A stretch of DNA of 64,000 bases, from positions 6,324,001 to 6,388,000 of the forward strand of contig NZ_AP018439.1 of assembly GCF_009937955.1 (NCBI RefSeq). Direction: 5' to 3'. Source of the DNA: Undibacterium sp. KW1 (GTDB lineage: Bacteria; Pseudomonadota; Gammaproteobacteria; Burkholderiales; Burkholderiaceae_D). How positions within the stretch are numbered: the stretch's first letter is position 1; each line of letters starts with the position of its first letter. Both the position numbers and the translations under genes were made by a program. Shown here one piece after another: positions 36,271 to 43,122 of the stretch. Below the pieces are notes generated by a model. That model was not told where the DNA came from. It saw nothing but the letters and a program-made list of their open reading frames with translations, and made no database searches.

Positions 36271-36615
36271 ATGAAACCACAAATATCCTTACTCATCTCA
36301 TCCTTGTTGCTATGCGCCAGTGCCTCCGTCATGGCCGCAGAAACTGCTCCAGTCATGGACAGCAAGTCATGCGAACCACCCAAGTATCCAAAAGCAGCAT
36401 TGATGAATGAAGAAACCGGCACTGTTACCATGGGTTTCCTGATTGCGGCAGATGGCAAGGTCGTTGAATCCAAAGTAGAAAAGTCCAGCGGCTCCAAGAG
36501 CCTGGACAAGGCTGCACTGACGGCATTGAGTCAATGCAAATTCAAACCAGGCACCAAGGATGGCAAAGCTGATCAATTATGGGCCAAGGTCGATTTTGTC
36601 TGGAAGCTTGAGTAA
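36271..36615 (+). CDS. Small periplasmic protein with a stand-alone TonB C-terminal domain (second copy)
   Basis: 114 residues from the ATG at 36271, which has AGAAGAG upstream and opens a signal peptide (about 1-23, ending SVMAAE); an ATG at 36253 is in frame. The mature protein is only a TonB C-terminal-like domain: CEPPKYPKAALMNEETG, ADGKVVESKVEKSSGSKSLD, then a second cysteine in LSQCKF. As in the protein at 3660-3998, the membrane anchor and proline-rich spacer of TonB are absent and the two cysteines are kept. The PKYP-type start resembles genuine TonB C-domains. Role unknown; it could bind a periplasmic or outer-membrane partner. Confidence 0.82.
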   Translation: MKPQISLLISSLLLCASASVMAAETAPVMDSKSCEPPKYPKAALMNEETGTVTMGFLIAADGKVVESKVEKSSGSKSLDKAALTALSQCKFKPGTKDGKADQLWAKVDFVWKLE

Positions 36616-36667
36616 TCAGTTTGAAGTTCAGTATCTTGATTAACTGAACAGCAAACCAGAATATACA

Positions 36668-36707
36668 AACAGGAAGGGGACACATGATCGTGTCCCCTTC
36701 CTGTTTT
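36668..36707 (+). terminator. Rho-independent terminator
   Basis: CAGGAAGGGGACAC and GTGTCCCCTTCCTG form a perfect 14-bp stem followed by TTTTAT. A weaker T-run on the other strand may let it serve the convergent efflux gene. Confidence 0.88.
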
Positions 36708-36819
36708 ATGAATCAAGCTTATGAATCAAAATTTGAGATGCACTCTGGCTGACAAATAAAACCGATTCTGAGGCTCTACGAACTGGCAGGTTTTGAAACC
36801 GCAAGTCTGTTCACACCTA

Positions 36820-38040
36820 TCAGACTCGCCGTACCTCCCTGGGTAACAGCGCAGCCACCACGCCCAGTAGCGGCAGGTAGGCTATGGTCTGATAGACAAA
36901 GGCAATGCTGGTACGGTCAGCGAAGATACCCAGCACCGCAGCACCCAGCCCCCCCATGCCGAAGGCAAAACCGAAGAACAGGCCAGACACCATGCCTACC
37001 TTGCCAGGCATGAGTTCCTGCGCATACACCAGGATAGCGGAGAACGCTGAAGACAGCACCAGTCCGATCACGATGGTCAGCGCCGTTGTCCAGAACAGAT
37101 TGGCATACGGCAGCATCAGCGCGAACGGCGCCACTCCCAGTATCGACACCCAGATAACGGGCTTGCGGCCTATGCGGTCACCAACAGGCCCACCCAGCAC
37201 CGTACCAAGCGCAGAGGCAAACAGGAAGAAAAAAAGATGCAACTGCGCATTTTGTACCGTCAGGCCAAAACGTTCCATCAGATAGAAGGTGTAAAAACTG
37301 CTGATGCCTGCAACGTAGAAATACTTTGAAAAAATCAGTATCAGCAAGATTGCGATGGCGCCAATAACCACCTTGCGGGAATACGGTGCCACGTTGACAG
37401 GTTTCTTGCTGCCAGCAGAGGCAATGTGGTGTGCTGCATACCAGCGGCTCACCTGTAGCAGCAGTCCTATGCCCAGTATGGCGGCCAGTCCGAACCAGGC
37501 CACACTGCGCTGACCATAAGGTACGATAACGATGGCCGCCAGCAATGGCCCTATCGCCGTGCCCATATTGCCGCCAACCTGGAATACCGACTGCGCAAAC
37601 CCATGCTGCCCGCCCGAAGCCAGCCGTGCAATGCGCGAAGACTCGGGATGGAAGATGGATGATCCTATGCCGACAAAGGCGGCGGCCAGCAGCACGAAGC
37701 CAAAGCTGGGGGCAAACGCCAGCAGTATCAACCCGATCAGCGTCGACGTCATGCCGAAAGGCAGTGAATATCGTTGTGGCCGGCGGTCGGTAAAAACACC
37801 CACCAGCGGTTGCAGCAGCGAGGCCGTCAGTTGATAGGTCAGGGTAATCAGCCCCACCTGGCTGAAGCTCAGCGAGAACTCACCCTTCAAGATAGGATAC
37901 ATCGCCAGTATCAGCGATTGCATCATGTCGTTGATCATGTGCGCACTGCTGATGGCACCCAGGATGCCGAACGCAGGTTTGCTCTTTGCAGGGGGCGCGG
38001 TGGGTTTGCCAGTGTCAGATGTTGTTGCGGAAATTGTCAT
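36820..38040 (-). CDS. fsr: MFS efflux transporter, fosmidomycin-resistance (Fsr) type
   Basis: 406 residues from the ATG at 38040 (an in-frame GTG at 38055 is possible). Twelve hydrophobic segments after a proline/alanine-rich cytoplasmic N-terminus. Family blocks include SAHMINDMMQSLILAMYPILK in TM1, LTYQLTASLLQPLVG in TM2, and the IFHPESSRIARLASGG loop, all typical of Fsr-type drug/proton antiporters. It should export small toxic compounds; the true substrate is untested. The divergent AraC gene 150 bases away has the layout of the nimR/nimT pair of E. coli. Confidence 0.87.
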   Translation of the reverse strand: MTISATTSDTGKPTAPPAKSKPAFGILGAISSAHMINDMMQSLILAMYPILKGEFSLSFSQVGLITLTYQLTASLLQPLVGVFTDRRPQRYSLPFGMTSTLIGLILLAFAPSFGFVLLAAAFVGIGSSIFHPESSRIARLASGGQHGFAQSVFQVGGNMGTAIGPLLAAIVIVPYGQRSVAWFGLAAILGIGLLLQVSRWYAAHHIASAGSKKPVNVAPYSRKVVIGAIAILLILIFSKYFYVAGISSFYTFYLMERFGLTVQNAQLHLFFFLFASALGTVLGGPVGDRIGRKPVIWVSILGVAPFALMLPYANLFWTTALTIVIGLVLSSAFSAILVYAQELMPGKVGMVSGLFFGFAFGMGGLGAAVLGIFADRTSIAFVYQTIAYLPLLGVVAALLPREVRRV

Positions 38041-38190
38041 GGAGATGGCTTTCACTTTAGAATGGGATCAGGCTGCCGATAGTAAAACTGACTATCTGCA
38101 CTGCTGCCTTGGTACCGGTATGGCAGAATTATCCCCCGTACTGGATAGCCTGTCTCGCGCCAATCCGCCAACAACCCTTGAGAAAAGGAC

Positions 38191-38994
38191 ATGGATACAT
38201 CCCGCAAGCCCAAGGCCCTGGCTCAAGCGCTCAAAGAGATTGATGAGCTGCCTTCACCTGTCAGTGGCAGGGCTACTGACTATCCAGCCAACTGGCACAT
38301 TGCGCCGCATCTGCATGCCAGGCATCAACTGATTTATGCGGTACGTGGTGTGATGGTGGTGCAGACGGAAGTCGGTCGCTGGGTGGTGCCGCCTACCCGT
38401 GCCATCTGGATGGTGGCTGGCATGACGCATGAGATACGCTGTATAGGCGAAGTGCACATGCGCAGCGTGACTGTGGCGACGGATGCAGCCTCCGGTTTAC
38501 CCGGCTTTACCCAGGCAGTCGGTATCTCTCCCTTATTGCGCGAGCTGATCCGCGCTGCGATGGAATTAAGTCAGCCCGATTTGCCCTATATACCCGATAG
38601 CCGCGATGGCCGTGTCATGCGATTGATACTTGATGAAATACGTGCCCTGCCTGTGCTGCCCTTGCATCTGCAAATGCCATCCGACCCGCGTTTGTTGAGG
38701 ATTTGCGGGCTGCTCCAGCAGCAACTCGATGATTCCTCTACGATGGCGGACTGGGCGCGACGCCTGGCCGTGGATGTGAAGACCATACAGCGCCTGTTCG
38801 TGAAAGAAACCGGCATGACCTTTGGTCAATGGCGGCAACAGGCCCGCTTGCTGCGGGCGCTGGAATTGCTGGCGACGGGTGAGAAAATCATCGACGTCGC
38901 CCTGGCACTGGGCTATGACAGCCCCAGTGCCTTCTCTACCATGTTCCGCAAACAGTTTGACCAGACACCCAGCCAGTTCTTTGCTGAAAACTGA
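38191..38994 (+). CDS. AraC-family regulator with cupin sensor domain (NimR-like)
   Basis: 267 residues. The N-terminal cupin barrel (HIAPHLHARHQLIYAVRG, then WVVPPTRAIWMVAGMTHEI) is the effector-sensing part; the C-terminal 100 residues carry two helix-turn-helix units (MADWARRLAVDVKTIQRLF and IIDVALALGYDSPSAFSTMFR) and end TPSQFF. Size and layout are those of YeaM/NimR-type repressors, which control a neighbouring exporter. Here the divergent partner is the Fsr-type pump, so it is the likely regulator of that gene. Confidence 0.9.
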   Translation: MDTSRKPKALAQALKEIDELPSPVSGRATDYPANWHIAPHLHARHQLIYAVRGVMVVQTEVGRWVVPPTRAIWMVAGMTHEIRCIGEVHMRSVTVATDAASGLPGFTQAVGISPLLRELIRAAMELSQPDLPYIPDSRDGRVMRLILDEIRALPVLPLHLQMPSDPRLLRICGLLQQQLDDSSTMADWARRLAVDVKTIQRLFVKETGMTFGQWRQQARLLRALELLATGEKIIDVALALGYDSPSAFSTMFRKQFDQTPSQFFAEN

Positions 38995-39057
38995 CCGGGC
39001 TCGTCAGCGAGAAAAACCAGCGCTTATTCATCACTGAACGAGCACTGCCTACACTGC

Positions 39058-41226
39058 TTATTTAGAGCCTGATTGCAAGCCGCGACGTATCAGCAATGGT
39101 TCTATCTTTGGTTCGCGTCCACGGAAATTACGGAAAGACTCCAGCGGGTCCATGCTGCCACCCTTGGACAATAATTGCTGGCGGAACCAGTCACCATTCT
39201 TGCGGTTCAGGCCGCCGTTTTCCTTGAACCATTCCACGCTCTCGGCGTCCAGCACTTCACTCCACAGATAAGCGTAGTAACCGGCTGAATAGCCACCACC
39301 AAAGATGTGCGAGAAATAAGTACTGCGGTAACGCGGTGGCACGGGTGCAAAATCGACACCCGCCTGTTTCAATGCATCAGCTTCAAAGGCCAGCGCATCT
39401 TTTGGTATCTGCGCAGGTGTCAATTGATGCCAGCGTTGGTCCAGCAGCGATGCTGCCAGATATTCCGTGGTTGCAAAACCCTGATTGAATTTATTGGCTG
39501 CCGTGATTTTATCCACCAGGGTCTGCGGTATCACTTCGCCATTTTGATAGTGTCTGGCATAGTTTTTTAATACCTCAGGCCAGGTTGCCCACATCTCGTT
39601 AACCTGGGATGGATATTCGACAAAGTCACGCGGTACATTGGTGCCAGAAAAACGCGGGTATTTCACATTCGAGAATAGCCCGTGCAAGGCATGACCAAAT
39701 TCATGGAAAGCGGTGCGCACTTCATCAAAGGTCAGCAGGGTAGGCTGGCCTGCTGGTGGTTGCGGGATATTGAGATGGTTGGCAAGCACAGGGTGGGTAC
39801 CAAACAGCGTGGATTGCTCCACATAGGCATTCATCCAGGCACCACCGCGCTTGGTGTCGCGCGCATACATGTCGGCGATGAACAAGGCCATTCTCTTGCC
39901 ATCTGCATCAAATATCTCATACACCTTGACGCTGGGGTGATACACCGGCAAGTCAGTGCGTTCTTTGAAAGTGATGCCATACAGTTTGGTGGCAGCAAAG
40001 AAGACACCGTTTTCCAGCACATTCTTCAATTCAAAATAAGGGCGTAACTGGCTGTCGTCAAAGCTGTATTTTGCCTTGCGTAATTGCTCGGTATAAAACG
40101 CCCAGTCCCATGCCGCCAGTTTGAAATTGCCTTGCTGTGCATCGATGATTTTTTGCAGCTCTGCGCCTTCGGCTTTTGCGTTATTGACTGCTGCCGGTGC
40201 CAGCTCGCCCAGCATCTTGTTGACTGCGGTGGTAGTCTTGGCAGTTTCATCTTCCAGGCCATAGGCGGCATGGTTGGCATAACCCAGCAGGGCCGCACGT
40301 TCAGCACGCAGGCGTGCCAGGTCGATGGCTACCTGACGGTTATCAAACTCACCACCATGGCTGCCACGGTTGACCGATGCTTCATGCAGGCGCTGGCGCA
40401 GGGCGCGGTTTGCCAGGCTGGCCTCGAATGGCTGGCCGGTGGTATTCATGAGCGGTATTACGAATTTGTCTTTCAGGCCGCGTGTTTTGGCTGCTTCAGC
40501 CGCGCTGGCGATTTCTTCTTCAGACAAACCTTGCAGCTCGGCCTTGCTATCAACAATGATGGCCGAGGCATTGGTTTCTTTCAGTACATTCTGGCTGAAC
40601 TTGGTCGCCAGGCTGGCCAGTTGCGCATTCAGACTCTTGAGTTTTTGTTTATCCTTGTCACCCAGCTTGGCACCTGCGCGTACAAAGTCTGTGTAATAGC
40701 GTTCCAGCAAGCGCCCGGATTCTGCATCCAGGTTCAATGCCTGACGTGCTTCATATAATTTGCTGATGCGCTGGAACAGGCGCGCATTCAGGAAAATCTG
40801 GTCCTGATGGGCCGCCAGCTTGGGTGCCAGGTCGCGTGACAGCGCTTCCAGCGTAGGGTTGGTATTCGCACCAGTCAGACTGAAAAAGACGATGGAAACC
40901 CGGTTCAGCATCTGGCCCGCACGTTCCATGGCGACTACGGTATTGTCAAAAGTAGGTGCGGCATGGCTGCCCGCGATGAGCGCGATTTCGGCAGCATGCT
41001 GGCGCATGCCCTCGGTGAAGGCAGGACCGTAGTGTTCATTCTTGATCTGGTCAAAAGCCGGATAGTGGTAAGGCAGTTTGCTGGCACTGGCAAAGGGATT
41101 GCTCGCCAGTTTGCCAGCGGTCTTCTTCGGCGTGAAGCTGGCAGAATCAGCTGGTGCGGCTGTGACATAAGTGGCAGGACTGGCCAGGGCAGTACCCAGC
41201 AAAATGAGCAGTAGATGTTTGTTCAT
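39058..41226 (-). CDS. dcp: M3 family peptidyl-dipeptidase (Dcp/OpdA family), exported
   Basis: 722 residues with a signal peptide (about 1-23, ending VTAAP), so periplasmic. The zinc motif HEFGH is at residues 508-512 in TAFHEFGHALHGLFSN, the M3A signature; the conserved downstream block FSHIFGGGYSAGYYAYLWSE follows near 640-660. M3A enzymes act on short peptides; Dcp removes dipeptides from C-termini. The export signal fits the Dcp-like branch of this group rather than cytosolic OpdA. Family B element copy 2 begins 56 bases upstream of the ATG. Confidence 0.9.
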   Translation of the reverse strand: MNKHLLLILLGTALASPATYVTAAPADSASFTPKKTAGKLASNPFASASKLPYHYPAFDQIKNEHYGPAFTEGMRQHAAEIALIAGSHAAPTFDNTVVAMERAGQMLNRVSIVFFSLTGANTNPTLEALSRDLAPKLAAHQDQIFLNARLFQRISKLYEARQALNLDAESGRLLERYYTDFVRAGAKLGDKDKQKLKSLNAQLASLATKFSQNVLKETNASAIIVDSKAELQGLSEEEIASAAEAAKTRGLKDKFVIPLMNTTGQPFEASLANRALRQRLHEASVNRGSHGGEFDNRQVAIDLARLRAERAALLGYANHAAYGLEDETAKTTTAVNKMLGELAPAAVNNAKAEGAELQKIIDAQQGNFKLAAWDWAFYTEQLRKAKYSFDDSQLRPYFELKNVLENGVFFAATKLYGITFKERTDLPVYHPSVKVYEIFDADGKRMALFIADMYARDTKRGGAWMNAYVEQSTLFGTHPVLANHLNIPQPPAGQPTLLTFDEVRTAFHEFGHALHGLFSNVKYPRFSGTNVPRDFVEYPSQVNEMWATWPEVLKNYARHYQNGEVIPQTLVDKITAANKFNQGFATTEYLAASLLDQRWHQLTPAQIPKDALAFEADALKQAGVDFAPVPPRYRSTYFSHIFGGGYSAGYYAYLWSEVLDAESVEWFKENGGLNRKNGDWFRQQLLSKGGSMDPLESFRNFRGREPKIEPLLIRRGLQSGSK

Positions 41227-41282
41227 GTAGTTTTACCAAAATCTTTGATCAAAAGGAAACACAGTGTAGCAGACCGTAAAGC

Positions 41283-41550
41283 TAGAACTCATTTCATCAA
41301 TAGGATGAGTGCGAACAAGGCGATTTGGGATGCAGTGCAAGGCGTGGCGCGCAGCTAAGGCGTCCGCCTTAGCAAGCGGCACAACGCAGCAATGCGCCCA
41401 AATCGTCAGTTCCCGAAGGGTTTGTCTCATAACGCGTGCTTGACTGCGTTGGATTCGTTAACAATAGCACCGATATTGACCGCCTCGCCCGCCTTGCCAA
41501 GTTACGTTATGAGGCAAACGCATCTCACCCTATTGATGAAATGAGTTCTA
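41283..41550 (+). repeat. Family B inverted-repeat element, copy 2 (MITE-like, 268 bp)
   Basis: The same element as at 21440-21708 and in the same orientation. Perfect terminal inverted repeats TAGAACTCATTTCATCAATA/reverse complement, differing from copy 1 at the same position on both ends. The outer CGATTTGGG/CCCAAATCG stem and the inner GCTAAGGC/GCCTTAGC hairpin are kept, though the flanking bases have changed; the second arm pair (GTTTGTCTCATAACG and CGTTATGAGGCAAAC) is also kept. No coding capacity. Confidence 0.8.
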
Positions 41551-41570
41551 CCATATCGTTCACGCCAGGC

Positions 41571-41595
41571 AAAAAAATAGCGCCCCGAGGCGCTA
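41571..41595 (-). terminator. Rho-independent terminator
   Basis: On the minus strand TAGCGCC pairs with GGCGCTA around a four-base loop and is followed by T7. It lies 25 bases past the stop of the 45-codon gene, so it ends the MFS-microprotein transcript. Confidence 0.85.
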
Positions 41596-41619
41596 AAAGT
41601 GCGTAGCAAAAATGGGTCT

Positions 41620-41757
41620 TCAACACATGACAAAACGATTCGCCAGGTCAAGTACAAAAGACGGACGCAGATAGGCGATAAACACCAGGGCCAGCACCAC
41701 AACGATGATGCTGCCCCACAGTAACCGCAATAATCTGCGTGATAATTGTTTGATCAT
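41620..41757 (-). CDS. Small single-pass membrane protein (45 residues)
   Basis: Translated from the minus strand: a basic N-terminus (MIKQLSRRLLRLL), one hydrophobic segment of about 18 residues (IIVVVLALVFIAYL) and a short tail LRPSFVLDLANRFVMC. It starts 17 bases after the MFS transporter stop on the same strand and is followed directly by an intrinsic terminator, which is good evidence for a real second cistron. The positive-inside rule places the N-terminus in the cytoplasm. The ribosome binding site is weak (AAAG). Function unknown; a small partner of the transporter is one possibility. Confidence 0.65.
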   Translation of the reverse strand: MIKQLSRRLLRLLWGSIIVVVLALVFIAYLRPSFVLDLANRFVMC

Positions 41758-41774
41758 GAGTTATTCGACTTTGT

Positions 41775-43010
41775 TCAGGCCATAGCTTCACCCGCGCGGG
41801 CTATCGGTTTTTCGCTGATAGGCAAATTCACGAGTGCGGCAAAGATACCCAGTCCCAGGACTATGCCCCAGACCATGTTGTAGCTGCCGGTCTTGGTGTA
41901 AATATAGCCACCCAGCCAGACACCGATAAAACTGCCGACCTGATGCGAGAAAAACACAAAGCCTGACAGCATCGACAAATACTTGACGCCAAAAATCCCG
42001 GCAATGACGCCATTCGTCAGCGGCACGGTAGATAACCATAACAAGCCCAGCGCTGCGGCAAAAAGATACACAGAATACGGTGACAGCGGCGCCAGCAAGA
42101 ACAGGGCGATGACCAGGCTACGCGCCAGATAGATACCCGATAACAGATAAGGTTTGGGGAACATGCCGCCCAGCTTGCCGGCATAGTAAGAACCAAAGAT
42201 ATTGAACAGGCCAATCAGCGCCAGCGCATACACTGCCACGCTGGGGTCCATGACACCTTTGTCTTTCAGATAAGCAGGCATGTGTACGCCGATGAAAACC
42301 AGCTGGAAGCCGCAGACGAAATAGCCAGCTACCAGCAGCAAAAAGGGTTTGTAGGCAAAGGCTTCACGTATCGCTTCGCTGATACTTTGCTGCGGGCCTG
42401 TAACTTGTTGCAGTGCCGGTTCACGCAGCTTCATCGCCATAGGCACCATCAGCAAAATGACCAGGGCCGCCAGCACATAGAAGGCATTTTGCCAGCCTGC
42501 ACGGTCTATCAATTGCTGCTCTATCGGCATCATGACGAACTGGCCAAAGGAGCCTGCGGCAGAAGAAATACCAAAGGCCCAGGAACGTTTTTCCAGCGGT
42601 GCCGTGCGGCCTATGATGCCGCTGACTGCGCCAAACGAAGTACAGGCCAGTGCTGCACCTATCAGTATCCCGGTGCCGACTATGAACAGCACAGGCTGGT
42701 CTATCAGCGCCATCCATAACAAACCGGCGGCATACAAAAATGCACCCAGCACCATCATTTTTGTTGTGCCTACCTTGTCTATCACCATGCCTGCAAGTGG
42801 GCCAAACACGCCCCACATCAGGTTTTGCATGGCCATCGCCATAGAGAAGGTTTCTCTGGTCCAGCCGTGTTGTTGTGAGATGGGTTGCATCCAGAAACCA
42901 AAACCATGCCTGACACCCATGGACAAGGTGATCACAATACCGCTGGCCAGCAGCACGGTTTTCAGGTCGGGAGCGCGTTGAGTTGTCATGGCGATATCTG
43001 TTTTGCTCAT
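41775..43010 (-). CDS. MFS transporter, monocarboxylate/OFA-like
   Basis: 411 residues from the ATG at 43010 (the frame is open to 43037; ATG 42989 is another choice). Twelve transmembrane segments. The N-terminal half has GVRHGFGFWMQPISQQHGW and the loop PLAGMVIDKVGTTKM between TM2 and TM3; the C-terminal half has YYAGKLGGMFPKPYLL. This resembles MFS carriers of the monocarboxylate/oxalate-formate group, which take up or exchange organic acids. Substrate unknown. A 45-codon gene follows in the same transcript. A TAGAACTCATTT sequence, identical to the end of the family B element, stands directly before the start. Confidence 0.85.
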   Translation of the reverse strand: MSKTDIAMTTQRAPDLKTVLLASGIVITLSMGVRHGFGFWMQPISQQHGWTRETFSMAMAMQNLMWGVFGPLAGMVIDKVGTTKMMVLGAFLYAAGLLWMALIDQPVLFIVGTGILIGAALACTSFGAVSGIIGRTAPLEKRSWAFGISSAAGSFGQFVMMPIEQQLIDRAGWQNAFYVLAALVILLMVPMAMKLREPALQQVTGPQQSISEAIREAFAYKPFLLLVAGYFVCGFQLVFIGVHMPAYLKDKGVMDPSVAVYALALIGLFNIFGSYYAGKLGGMFPKPYLLSGIYLARSLVIALFLLAPLSPYSVYLFAAALGLLWLSTVPLTNGVIAGIFGVKYLSMLSGFVFFSHQVGSFIGVWLGGYIYTKTGSYNMVWGIVLGLGIFAALVNLPISEKPIARAGEAMA

Positions 43011-43061
43011 TAGAAAATGAGTTCTAGTGTATGCCAATCCAGAAAATCATGTGGACTGCCC

Positions 43062-43084
43062 AAAACACCATGACGGTATGGTGT
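43062..43084 (-). terminator. Probable terminator of the TPR-GAF kinase gene
   Basis: On the minus strand ACACCAT and ATGGTGT form a stem with a six-base loop, followed by only a short TTTT. It lies 39 bases past the kinase stop. Confidence 0.45.
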
Positions 43085-43122
43085 CTTGCAGCAGTCAGGG
43101 TACCTGGATGGGGTTCAGGAAT

